From Yamagishiella unicocca (taxonomy: Eukaryota; Chlorophyta; Chlorophyceae; Chlamydomonadales; Volvocaceae), in the NCBI GenBank assembly GCA_003116995.1, contig BDSL01000041.1:1-64000 (forward strand): DNA of 64,000 nucleotides. The letters run 5' to 3'. Under the pieces are notes generated by a model. That model saw nothing but the letters and a program-made list of their open reading frames with translations. It was not told the DNA's origin and searched no databases. Of this stretch, positions 53,001 to 64,000 are shown one piece after another. Made by a program: the position numbers and the translations under genes. Each line of letters starts with the position of its first letter. Position 1 is the stretch's first letter.

Positions 53001-55181
53001 CTGGCTGTTGCTGCCGCCGCCGCCGCCCACTTGCTGCTCCTTCAACACCACAACTTCCTGCAGCTCCACATGCCGAAGGGGCATCAGGCCCGCCAGCTGT
53101 TCGGCTCCGGCCACCTGGGCAGCAGGCGGCGGCACTACCCACTTCTGCTGCAGATGTCCGAATCAGGCGGGGAGACGGAGACGGAGACGGAGGCGCATGC
53201 GGAGGGGGACGTGGGGGCAGGAGCTGTGGCGGCCGGATGCGGTCGAGCGGCCGGGGGGGTGAGAACCCCGTATGCAGGCGCCAGCGGGTCGGGCTCTCTT
53301 TTCACCTCTTTTGCGTCTTTGTGTTTTCGCATTCCAACTGACGCTGTCGTGATCCCGCAGCGTTGCCGATCACACGTTTGCCTGCCGGCCTGTGCCTGGC
53401 TGGCTGCTTTGCTGTCAGCGGACCATCGCACTTCCGCACCCAACCACCCGCCTGCCTGCCTGCCTGCCTGCCTGTCTTTACAGGCTAGCGCAGCCTTCCA
53501 CCTGGCACTCGCACCCGGCAGCCGGCAGCTGGACCGCCGAATATCGTCCGCGCAGAAGCGCTTGCACGATCCCAGGTAGGCCAGGTAGGGGCGAGATCGC
53601 TTCGGGGCTGAGAGCCCGCTAGGGGCCAGGCGCTAGCCTCTGATGCGTCCGGCGTGTGGTGGCTCCCGGGGGTTATGTCACTTTGGCCCGTGGCTACGCA
53701 GGCCTGTGGCAGGAGGCTAGATACGGTAGCGAGCGCTGCTAGGCTGCTAGGCTGCTGAGCAAGACCATCTGCACGCGGTACGGGACCTAACGCCCACTCC
53801 GGATACCGGTGTGCCCACTATGCCGAGACGACGCCGGCCCCCGCTTGACTTGTGTCCCCCTCAGGTGCCGCATCAGGGTCGGCCCCAGCGGCGGTATCGA
53901 CTCAACCGACAACGGTGGCACCGAAACCACGGTGTGCCCGGGAGCAGCTCCGGACGCCGCCAGCGGCGACGGTGGCCACGACACCAGTAGCGGTAGCGCC
54001 GCCTGCGGTGTTTCCGACGCAGGGCCCCCCGCCCCTGGAGCGGATTCCCTGGAGAAGCGCCTGGAGGCTTCGCTGCGGCAGTACGGCAGCGCAACCATTG
54101 CGTGCGAGGGGCGGGTGGCGCTGGGGGCGGCGGCCCGGGCAGTGGCGCGGGTACGTGGGCCAGCTGGGTGTCCTCTCCAGCCTACCTTTGTTAGAACCTA
54201 GAAGCTGAGGGTCGTTGGTTTCACGTGTAAGACGCACGCAGACGTTTCAAACGCTGTGTCGGGTCGGACCTGATGGTGATGGACTCGTCGCGATTCGCGT
54301 GGTGCCTCATGCTGCCTCTCAGACAGCACCCGGTGGAGGTCCATGCAGGCACGTGGGCATGTTGGCATGTGGGCACGTGGCGCTTCATTTCGTGACGTGC
54401 CGCTGACAACCTGGTCGCATCGCAGGCGCACTCCTCGGCGCTCCGCCGCGGGGCCATGCTAGTGGTGCTGCCCGTCCTGGATGAGAAGCACCACCGGAGC
54501 CTGGTGATGGATGGCCGCATCCAGATGCTGGACAGCTACGTGCAGATGAGGAGCCTGCCGGAGACCGGCGACAGGCTACCGCAGCAGCAGCCTGCTCGCG
54601 GCGGCGGCGACGGCAGCGACGGCGACAGGCCACCGCAGCAGCAACCTGCTCGCGGCGGCGGCGACGGCAGCGACGGCGGCAGCAGTGAGGGTAGCGACTC
54701 GTGTGAGGAGGGAGCAGCCACTGCGGAGGCGACGCGCGGCGAAGGTCGCGGCGGCTGTGTCGAGGGCCACCGAGACAGCGACGGCGATAGCGATGATGGC
54801 GGCGGAGGGCACAGAGGCGCGGTAAACATGGCGGGCATTAAGGTCGTCATCGTAGAGGAGGGCTGGAGGCACCAGCGGCGGGCGGCCTTCAACAGGTGGC
54901 TCTGTCGGCTACTGGCGCTTCACGTGGACCAGTACCCTCTGCTGGCAACGGGCTGCGCGCTGTACGATTGCGGCAGTTGCTCCCCCTCCTCCACGTCCGC
55001 CTCTCCGCCCGTCTCAACGTCCGCCACAGCCGCCACCGCAACAGTGGAACCCACGCTCGAGGGGAAGGCTAGGATGCTGGACGCCCAGCGGGCCTGCATG
55101 AGGCTCGATGCTCTGTGCCTGACGCCCGGAACACGGGTGTCGTTGGCAGTAATAGATGTGGGGGCCCCTGGGGAGCGGTAG
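50033..55181 (+). CDS. Unrecognised protein of about 1,219 residues, 7 exons
   Basis: Exons 50033-50935, 51243-51488, 51678-52754, 52959-53258, 53484-53575, 53865-54150 and 54426-55181 join with consistent phases (0,0,0,0,2,0) and GT-AG introns. Conserved-looking parts are ALLLLHAHMSIACLMEELED and SAYRHTAALLADALLQYDG in exon 2, SSHIMVATYPACCTNLRAAS and RSALAFILRRKVVRAHFSLL in exon 3, FLQLHMPKGHQARQLFGSGH in exon 4, and two related stretches in exon 7 (AMLVVLPVLDEKHHRSLVMD; IKVVIVEEGWRHQRRAAFNR). Between them are long Ala, Gln, Gly and Asp repeats. Composition suggests a helical, partly disordered, soluble protein. I recognise no domain. The first exon or start may differ, since an upstream exon cannot be excluded. 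Downstream ends: stop at 55179-55181. Confidence 0.6.
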
Positions 55182-56852
55182 CGCCTACGGGGCAACTGCG
55201 GGGGCCGGAGCCGAGCAATTGAAGGGCGGGCATAAGAGGAAACCGATAGATCGGCACTGAAAAGTAAGTACGACCGAGTAGGAAACGAAAGGGCGGGCGG
55301 GGTCGGGGCTCTGGAAGGAGGGCGCAAGGGCCCACCAGGGGAGTCACAGCACAGCTGCCGGGGGACTCGAGCTCAGTGTACGACACAGCGGGAGGGTCGG
55401 GTAGCTATCACGTGCGCGACACGGTACGTAGGAGGTTTGGATAGGTTGGTCAGAGGCAAACTACACCGTGGGGATTCCGTGGCAACCACGAAACGGGGGG
55501 TCACTGCAGAGGTCTCTACCCCACTTAACAACAAGATAACTAATACTACGATGATGGGTGGGAGGCAGCGGATGGACTGCAACCGTGCATTGAGCGTGCT
55601 CGCTAATTACCGTTATACCGTGCAGCAAGCAGGCATCCATATTCCATCGTGTTAATTTCCTGGATGTTCATGACATTGGTCCTTACTAAGTAAGGCATCG
55701 AGCGCTCACGGCCAATGCACCACATGGCATTTAAGTTGATAACACCCATCCCAATAGCCTCCTCAACGTGTCCCTGAGCAGCTTGTCTGCTCGTTGCATG
55801 GTAAATCGGTAGTTAGCATGATCGATGCATGGTTGCTCAGCACGGTCGCTTACTGGGTCTCGTCCGGCCGTGGACGAGGCGGCGACGAAGCGGTCCTGGA
55901 TGCACCGCTTGCTTGATACATAGCGCACGTGAAGGCGAACGGTGAGATGAAGTTTACTTACATACCTGTACATACGGTTTGGTTTGTCAGCTGAAATGCG
56001 ACCGCGGTAATTGCTACGCTGGCCATGTGCGTCATGCATCTTATGATTAAGAGATGAAGCCACGGCATCTGATATTTCTGATATCCACTCGCCTCGGCCT
56101 TGCATCTTGGTGCATCTTCACCATTGTTGCGGCTTGCCGGGCCGAGCACCTGGTTTAAGGATACACGGTTTAGACGTCTGCAAATTTGGACCCTACGTAA
56201 ACCGCGCGGTTACGGCCCTATGGCAGCACTTGTCCCGGTTACCGGCCGGTTTTCGTGAGGGTGTCGGTTACCGGGGTCTTCGCAAAACCCGGGATTGGGC
56301 AAAACCGGTAACCTCCCCGTATGCTCGTTCCGTAAAACGGTAACCGGGTAGGCCGGTTATCGGCCAGTTAGCTCGTTCCGTAAAATGGTAACCCGCGGGC
56401 CCTAAACCCATTCCTGGCGATTCATATCCGTACTTCGCGTGTGACAACCTGACTCCCGACCACCCACACACCGATCGAAACCGAATGCATAAACGTATTG
56501 GAAACCATAGCAGTATCCATGCGCAATGAGGTTTTCATGGCTGGATGTGTGTGAGTAACATAGGGTGAACTCGGCTATGAACCATGCGCGACCGTTGCGG
56601 TCGGCGTACCTCCTTACTGCCTTCAAATTGCTTTTAAATTTTAGAACCCAGTTCATGCCCAAAGGATGAGTCATCTGCCGGTGTTCCAAATACTGCAAAT
56701 GGGTTTCGTACGGCCGCAACAGGGTTGTACTGTTCTGGGCAGTATACAAGCAGGCCAAGAAGAAATGGTGTCCATTGTCATCAACTGAGCTGTCTACTTC
56801 CAGTAACTCGCACCAAACCTAGAGGCTTCCTCTATCTGCCTTCGCCAACCGG
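55182..56852. other. Intergenic region with GGTTACCGG-type palindromes
   Basis: No gene supported. Between 56,215 and 56,400 short elements GGTTACCGG, CCGGTAACC, ACGGTAACCGGG and GCTCGTTCCGTAAAA(C/T)GGTAAC recur in both orientations about eight times, forming a cluster of small inverted repeats. Confidence 0.5.
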
Positions 56853-59800
56853 GTGCCCGCCGTGTCAGGAACCCTGGACGAGATTCAAGGCCTACCTGCG
56901 GTCTACGTTCGAGGTAGGGCACTTCCGCCTTCCCCGTCCAAGCAGCAGGTGCCCAGGTCACCGTGTATGTCGCTGTGGGGTCATCGCTGCCTTGCTTGCA
57001 CGCAGGCAACGCATTTCCTTCCGGGCCGAGTACGAAGGTTCTAACCCCTTCGTTCCCTCCCCTCCCTCCCTGTGCGTGGCCGCCCATTTCAGGATCCCTG
57101 GACGAGATTCAAGGCCTGCGGTCTACGTTCGAGGGCCGGCGCCGCCGCCTTCCCCGTCCAAGCAGCTGGTGCCCAGGTCACCGTGTATGTCGCTGTGGGG
57201 TCATCGCTGCCTTGCACGCACGCAACGCATTTCGTTCCGGGCTGCTGAGTACGAAGGTTCTAACCCCTTCGTTCCCTCCCCTCCCTCTCTGTGCGTGGCC
57301 GCCCATTTCAGGATCCCCGGACGAGATTCAAGGCCTGCGGTCTACGTTCGAGGGCCGGCGCCGCCGCCTTCCCCGTCCAAGCAGCTGGTGCCCAGGTCAC
57401 CGTGTATGTCGCTGTGGGGTCATCGCTGCCTTGCACGCACGCAACGCATTTCGTTCCGGGCTGCTGAGTACGAAGGTTCTAACCCCTTCGTTCCCTCCCC
57501 TCCCTCCCTGTGCGTGGCCGCCCATTTCAGGATCCCTGGACGAGATTCAAGGCCTGCGGTCTACCTTCGAGGGCCGGCGGCGCCGCCTTCCCCGTCCAAG
57601 CAGCTGGTGCCCAGGTCACCGTGTATGTCGCTGTGGGGTCATCGCTGCCTTGCACGCACGCAACGCATTTCGTTCCGGGCTGCTGAGTACGAAGGTTCTA
57701 ACCCCTTCGTTCCCCCCCCTCCCTCCCTGTGTGTTCCCTCCACGGGTTTCCCTCGAACCTCCCTGTGCGTGGCCGCCCATTTCAGGATCCCTGGACGAGA
57801 TTCAAGGCCTGCGGTCTACGTTCGAGGGCCGGCGCCGCCGCCTTCCCCGTCCAAGCAGCTGGTGCCCAGGTCACCGTGTATGTCGCTGTGGGGTCATCGC
57901 TGCCTTGCACGCACGCAACGCATTTCGTTCCGGGCTGCTGAGTACGAAGGTTCTAACCCCTTCGTTCCCTCCCCTCCCTCCCTGTGTGTTCCCTCCACGG
58001 GTTTCCCTCGAACCTCCCTGTGCGTGGCCGCCCATTTCAGGATCCCTGGACGAGATTCAAGGCCTGCGGTCTACGTTCGAGGGCCGGCGGCGCCGCCTTC
58101 CCCGTCCAAGCAGCTGGTGCCCAGGTCACCGTGTATGTCGCTGTGGGGTCATCGCTGCCTTGCACGCACGCAACGCATTTCGTTCCGGGCTGCTGAGTAC
58201 GAAGGTTCTAACCCCTTCGTTCCCTCCCCTCCCTCCCTGTGCGTGGCCGCCCATTTCAGGATCCCTGGACGAGATTCAAGGCCTGCGGTCTACGTTCGAG
58301 GGCCGGCGGCGCCGCCTTCCCCGTCCAAGCAGCTGGTGCCCAGGTCACCGTGTATGTCGCTGTGGGGTCATCGCTGCCTTGCACGCACGCAACGCATTTC
58401 GTTCCGGGCTGCTGAGTACGAAGGTTCTAACCCCTTCGTTCCCTCCCCTCCCTCCCTGTGTGTTCCCTCCACGGGTTTCCCTCGAACCTCCCTGTGCGTG
58501 GCCGCCCATTTCAGGATCCCTGGACGAGATTCAAGGCCTGCGGTCTACGTTCGAGGGCCGGCGGCGCCGCCTTCCCCGTCCAAGCAGCTGGTGCCCAGGT
58601 CACCGTGTATGTCGCTGTGGGGTCATCGCTGCCTTGCACGCACGCAACGCATTTCGTTCCGGGCTGCTGAGTACGAAGGTTCTAACCCCTTCGTTCCCTC
58701 CCCTCCCTCCCTGTGTGTTCCCTCCACGGGTTTCCCTCGAACCTCCCTGTGCGTGGCCGCCCATTTCAGGATCCCTGGACGAGATTCAAGGCCTGCGGTC
58801 TACGTTCGAGGGCCGGCGCCGCCGCCTTCCCCGTCCAAGCAGCTGGTGCCCAGGTCACCGTGTATGTCGCTGTGGGGTCATCGCTGCCTTGCACGCACGC
58901 AACGCATTTCGTTCCGGGCTGCTGAGTACGAAGGTTCTAACCCCTTCGTTCCCTCCCCTCCCTCCCTGTGCGTGGCCGCCCATTTCAGGATCCCTGGACG
59001 AGATTCAAGGCCTGCGGTCTACGTTCGAGGGCCGGCGGCGCCGCCTTCCCCGTCCAAGCAGCTGGTGCCCAGGTCACCGTGTATGTCGCTGTGGGGTCAT
59101 CGCTGCCTTGAACGCACGCAACGCATTTCGTTCCGGGCTGCTGAGTACGAAGGTTCTAACCCCTTCGTTCCCTCCCCTCCCTCCCTGTGCGTGGCCGCCC
59201 ATTTCAGGATCCCTGGACGAGATTCAAGGCCTGCGGTCTACGTTCGAGGGCCGGCGGCGCCGCCTTCCCCGTCCAAGCAGCTGGTGCCCAGGTCACCGTG
59301 TATGTCGCTGTGGGGTCATCGCTGCCTTGCACGCACGCAACGCATTTCGTTCCGGGCTGCTGAGTACGAAGGTTCTAACCCCTTCGTTCCCTCCCCTCCC
59401 TCCCTGTGCGTGGCCGCCCATTTCAGGATCCCTGGACGAGATTCAAGGCCTGCGGTCTACGTTCGAGGGCCGGCGCCGCCGCCTTCCCCGTCCAAGCAGC
59501 TGGTGCCCAGGTCACCGTGTATGTCGCTGTGGGGTCATCGCTGCCTTGCACGCACGCAACGCATTTCGTTCCGGGCTGCTGAGTACGAAGGTTCTAACCC
59601 CTTCGTTCCCTCCCCTCCCTCCCTGTGCGTGGCCGCCCATTTCAGGATCCCTGGACGAGATTCAAGGCCTGCGGTCTACGTTCGAGGGCCGGCGCCGCCG
59701 CCTTCCCCGTCCAAGCAGCTGGTGCCCAGGTCACCGTGTATGTCGCTGTGGGGTCATCGCTGCCTTGCACGCACGCAACGCATTTCGTTCCGGGCTGCTG

Positions 59801-61254
59801 AGTACGAAGGTTCTAACCCCTTCGTTCCCTCCCCTCCCTCCCTGTGTGTTCCCTCCATGGGTTTCCCTCGAACCTCCCTGTGCGTGGCCGCCCATTTCAG
59901 GATCCCTGGACGAGATTCAAGGCCTGCGGCCTACGTTCGAGGGCCGGCGCCGCCGCCTTCCCCGTCCAAGCAGCTGGTGCCCAGGTCACCGTGTATGTCG
60001 CTGTGGGGTCATCGCTGCCTTGCACGCACGCAACGCATTTCGTTCCGGGCTGCTGAGTACGAAGGTTCTAACCCCTTCGTTCCCTCCCCTCCCTCCCTGT
60101 GCGTGGCCGCCCATTTCGGGATCCCTGGACGAGATTCAAGGCCTGCGGTCTACGTTCGAGGGCCGGCGCCGCCGCCTTCCCCGTCCAAGCAGCTGGTGCC
60201 CAGGTCACCGTGTATGTCGCTGTGGGGTCATCGCTGCCTTGCACGCACGCAACGCATTTCGTTCCGGGCGGCTGAGTACGAAGGTTCTAACCCCTTCGTT
60301 CCCTCCCCTCCCTCCCTGTGCGTGGCCGCCCATTTCAGGATCCCTGGACGAGATTCAAGGCCTGCGGTCTACGTTCGAGGGCCGGCGCCGCCGCCTTCCC
60401 CGTCCAAGCAGCTGGTGCCCAGGTCACCGTGTATGTCGCTGTGGGGTCATCGCTGCCTTGAACGCACGCAACGCATTTCGTTCCGGGCTGCTGAGTACGA
60501 AGGTTCTAACCCCTTCGTTCCCTCCCCTCCCTCCCTGTGCGTGGCCGCCCATTTCAGGATCCCTGGACGAGATTCAAGGCCTGCGGTCTACGTTCGAGGG
60601 CCGGCGCCGCCGCCTTCCCCGTCCAAGCAGCTGGTGCCCAGGTCACCGTGTATGTCGCTGTGGGGTCATCGCTGCCTTGCACGCACGCAACGCATTTCGT
60701 TCCGGGCTGCTGAGTACGAAGGTTCTAACCCCTTCGTTCCCTCCCCTCCCTCCCTGTGCGTGGCCGCCCATTTCAGGATCCCTGGACGAGATTCAAGGCC
60801 TGCGGTCTACGTTCGAGGGCCGGCGCCGCCGCCTTCCCCGTCCAAGCAGCTGGTGCCCAGGTCACCGTGTATGTCGCTGTGGGGTCATCGCTGCCTTGCA
60901 CGCACGCAACGCATTTCGTTCCGGGCTGCTGAGTACGAAGGTTCTAACCCCTTCGTTCCCTCCCCTCCCTCCCTGTGCGTGGCCGCCCATTTCAGGATCC
61001 CTGGACGAGATTCAAGGCCTGCGGTCTACGTTCGAGGGCCGGCGGCGCCGCCTTCCCCGTCCAAGCAGCTGGTGCCCAGGTCACCGTGTATGTCGCTGTG
61101 GGGTCATCGCTGCCTTGCACGCACGCAACGCATTTCGTTCCGGGCTGCTGAGTACGAAGGTTCTAACCCCTTCGTTCCCTCCCCTCCCTCCCTGTGCGTG
61201 GCCGCCCATTTCAGGATCCCTGGACGAGATTCACGGCCTGCGGTGTACGTTCGA
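56853..61254. repeat. 219/255 bp tandem satellite, about 19 full units
   Basis: A degenerate first copy at about 56,853-57,071 is followed by 19 copies starting (GTGCGTGGCC) at 57072, 57291, 57510, 57765, 58020, 58239, 58494, 58749, 58968, 59187, 59406, 59625, 59880, 60099, 60318, 60537, 60756, 60975 and 61194; the last is cut. Spacing is 219 bases, or 255 where a 36-base insert with CACGGGTTTCCCTCGAACCT is present (five times). Both lengths are multiples of three, so two plus-strand frames stay open for 1,545 and 1,445 codons. Units are nearly identical, differing mainly by CGCCGCCG/CGGCGCCG. I do not call a protein: the composition (Arg, Pro, Ser) differs by frame and no codon-level constraint is visible. 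Confidence 0.95.
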
Positions 61255-62545
61255 GGGCGCGCGCCCCCGCATCATCTCACAGTCTTTCCAAGGCAGGTAG
61301 TGTGTCTGCTCAGGGATGGACCGGCTTTAGGGGCTACGTACGTACGGCATGTCTTGGGGTAGGAAGTATCATGCGCGCGCCTGACCGCCGGTATTCGTAT
61401 GCGTGGGTTGATTGGATAGGTAGGATGGATGGATAGATGAGTGTCGCCACGCACGCACGACGGAGGAGCGTCTTCTCATCGCTTCCCTCCCTCCATGGTG
61501 CGGCAAGTTATCTGCTGCACTGCTCCTCATCAGCCAGCACTTCAGCCAGCCAGCGCAGCAGTCAACCCTTCAGCGTCAGCCACCCGTCAGCCAGTCGCAC
61601 AGCCTTCAGCAGCCAGCTTTCTCGCAGCAGTAGTAGTCCAGCCATCGGTGCAGCAAGTGCCTTGCCGCACCCTTACGTCCCGCCGGCGTTCCCTGAGTGC
61701 GTGCCATGCGTCGCTGCCGCACACACAACGGTTTTCCGGGACAAGTACGAAGGTTCTAACCCCTGCCTTCCCTTCCCTTCCCCCCTGCCTGTGGCCCGCC
61801 GTGTCAGGATCCCTGGACGAGATTCAAGGCCTGTGGTCTACGTTCGAGGGCCGGCGCTTCCGCCTTCCCCGTCCAAGCAGCTGGTGCCCAGGTCACCGTG
61901 TATGTCGCTGTGGGGTCATCGCTGCCTTGCACGCACGCAACGCATTTCGTTCCGGGCTGCTGAGTACGAAGGTTCTAACCCCTTCGTTCCCTCCCCTCCC
62001 TCCCTGTGCGTGGCCGCCCATTTCAGGATCCCTGGACGAGATTCACGGCCTGCGGTGTACGTTCGAGGGCGCGCGCCCCCGCATCATCTCACAGTCTTTC
62101 CAAGGCAGGTAGTGTGTCTGCTCAGGGATGGACCGGCTTTAGGGGCTACGTACGTACGGCATGTCTTGGGGTAGGAAGTATCATGCGCGCGCCTGGCCGC
62201 CGGTATTCGTGTGGGTTGATTGGATAGGATGGATGGATGAGGGTAGCGACGACGGAGGAGCTCATCATCAGCCAGCGCGGCGTCCTTTCAAGGTAATGTG
62301 TCTGCTCAGGGATGGACGGGCTTTAGGGGCTACGTGCGGCGTGTGCTAGGCTGGGTTTGGGGGTCAAGTACGGCTTGCTTCGGGATCGGGTTTGGTTTGC
62401 GTTCGGATTTGGGCCGGGCCGGTATCGTATGGGTTGGTTGGATAGGATGAATAGATGAGTGTCGCCACGCACGACGGAGGAGCTCATCATTTACCAGCGC
62501 GGCGTCCTCTCAAGGCAATGTGTCTGCTCAGGGATGGGCGGGCTT
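61214..62545. repeat. Array flank with duplicated segments
   Basis: The sequence after the last unit (GCGCGCCCCCGCATCATCTC, GGGATGGACCGGCTTTAGGG, GTCTTGGGGTAGGAAGTATC) at about 61,228-61,385 recurs almost exactly at 62,038-62,195, behind a further satellite unit at about 61,740-62,037. TGTCTGCTCAGGGATGG with GGCTTTAGGGGCTACGT occurs four times, near 61,303, 62,113, 62,299 and 62,520. It reads as segmental duplication of the array end. Confidence 0.8.
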
Positions 62546-64000
62546 TAGGGGCTACGTACAGCAGCATGTGCTGGGCTGGGTTCATTTTGGGGTCGAGTTG
62601 GAGGGCAAGCCAGCCAGCCGCCAGGTGTTAGGGTGATAACAGCTTGGGGCTCTGTACCAGGCTCGTGCGTGCCGTACAACGTACATATGCACCGCACGTC
62701 AGCACCTATGTCGCTAGCCGTATAACAAGTTAGGAAGTGCGGTACAAGGTAGTCACGGGCATCAAGGCCAATGCGGGTAGTGAACATCTATTGGACCATT
62801 GCTCTGCCATCGGTTAGAGTTACATTATCACTGGTAATGGCAGGCTGCCGGCTTGGCTTACGATCGATTACTATCAGTACGGCACGGGGCCAGTCGTGTA
62901 CTTGGTGTGATAATCTATTTGTAATCGGCAGTCCTTACTACCACCACTCGGACGGGTGGGGTACCCCCGGTTTTTTCCATCAGCAGCAATGCATTGGTTG
63001 GTTGTTGTTGTAATGGTTGGTGTATCCCATAGCGAAAGGCCGTCGTGGCTGCCACACCTGGAGAGCACATACCAGGATCGCTCGTCAAGTTGCACGCCGG
63101 CACCGTTCAATTGAGGAAACACACATAATTGCTGTTTCGTTGTGTTCTGGAACCGAAACGGCCGTTGATTCCCCGCGTCCTGGCATCAATTTTCGTGCCT
63201 TGCTCAGGGACAGCTCCAACTATATGCAAAGGGATTCATGTTTGCTACGAAGGTAGGTATGCAGGTTTGCTCACTGACTGCCCATGCGATTAGCACACTC
63301 GAGCAAATTTATCCCCTGCTGGTAAGAAAGAGGTAGAAATATGATGTTGCACTGCGTACTAGGGAAGATGGACTGCAACTCGGTCCTTGACACTGGTTTC
63401 GGGGGTCGAATGTCCTGGCAACGGAGATTTAACACCCCCATCGTCAGACTCCTCGTTTTCGCAGTTAGCTGCGGTTTTGGCCAGGAGTCTATCGCTTCCG
63501 CAGGGCGAGTCCGAGAGGCCGCACATGTTGCCACATATGTTGTTTCTAAACAGGCGTCCGGTGCGCGTGGACCAAACCCTACAAAGTGGCCGAAAACAAA
63601 ACCAACTCTCGTATCATCAGGGTTGTTGTAACGGTTACAGTGAAGGGTATTGCACCTAGGCGTCTACAACATCCACCCGGCATTGTGTGACAGTTGCACG
63701 GGTATATGCTACGAGAGGGATTCAACTCGATTACATCATACGCGTTGGCGGTTATAACATGATGGCGGTTATAACATGATGCTGTGAATGGTGGACACGG
63801 CATTATGAATGCGCTGACAGCACTATCGAGTCTGAAGTAGTGCGAGGACCCGTGCGGATCCGCTAAGATTCTCTGTACCCGTCTCAAATGCGTGCCGATA
63901 TACCACGGTTGCAAAAGCCTCCCCGTGACACCTGAGCCTGCCTGTGGCGATCACTGAACTCCCGAGCCCGTTCAGTCGACGAGTTGCGCACGCAGTCGTG
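62546..64000. other. Right-end region, no supported gene
   Basis: Short open frames only, none protein-like. A small direct repeat (GCGGTTATAACATGATG) lies at about 63,747-63,782. Nothing else seen. Confidence 0.4.

Noticed and set aside
56725..61362. Frames of 1,545 and 1,445 codons read as giant proteins
   Set aside because: Both exist because the unit length is a multiple of three; no codon constraint or known domain seen. Kept as a finding, not as a gene.

Overview
The window looks like nuclear DNA of a green alga, probably of the volvocine/Chlamydomonas type, carrying a fragment of an integrated large DNA virus at its left end. The right half is GC-rich, and its genes are split by many short GT-AG introns whose phases I could follow. 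They encode ordinary eukaryotic proteins (Get3-type ATPase, tRNA-splicing endonuclease Sen54, a phosphatidylinositol-synthase-like enzyme, an alpha/beta hydrolase). The left 10.6 kb is more AT-rich, compact and intronless, with genes on both strands, short intergenic gaps and in-frame low-complexity expansions. Its proteins (CDP-alcohol phosphatidyltransferase, tyrosine recombinase, PD-(D/E)XK nuclease on a coiled coil, metallophosphoesterase with a Clp/S49-like N-terminus, ADP-ribosyltransferase remnant) suit an endogenous nucleocytoplasmic large DNA virus element. No capsid, polymerase or packaging gene is in view, so the viral assignment is an inference.

Layout. 1-10.6 kb: virus-like block. 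10.6-13.3 kb and 16.2-18.95 kb: arrays of a 132-133 bp satellite, one enclosing an unrecognised intronless gene (11.9-12.7 kb); two small repeat-bearing genes lie between the arrays. 19-20.15 kb: minisatellites, a hairpin and palindromic short repeats. 20.16-27.80 kb: a giant inverted repeat, two arms of about 3.55 kb around a 543 bp GC-rich spacer, each arm with the same gene-like sequence and minisatellites. 28.7-30.36 kb: a satellite of about 178 bp. 30.67-32.23 kb: PI-synthase-like gene (minus strand, 4 exons), with a 590 bp MITE-like element just upstream. 33.1-36.1 kb: no confident gene. 36.1-39.5 kb: Sen54 (7 exons). 39.86-44.14 kb: Get3 (8 exons). 45.6-46.2 kb: possible small coiled-coil gene, head to head with an alpha/beta hydrolase (46.5-49.0 kb, 4 exons). 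50.0-55.2 kb: 7-exon gene for an unrecognised protein of about 1,219 residues. 56.85-61.25 kb: tandem array of 219/255 bp units that keeps two reading frames open for over 1,400 codons. 61.25-64 kb: partial repeats of the array flank and sequence without recognised genes.

How the parts relate. The host genes are housekeeping genes with no evident shared pathway; Sen54 and Get3 are neighbours on the same strand. The virus-like block carries functions that could serve integration (recombinase), nucleic-acid cleavage (nuclease), membrane lipid synthesis (phosphatidyltransferase) and dephosphorylation. Its left gene is cut by the window edge and frameshifted, and its right end runs straight into satellite DNA, as expected of a decaying integrated fragment.
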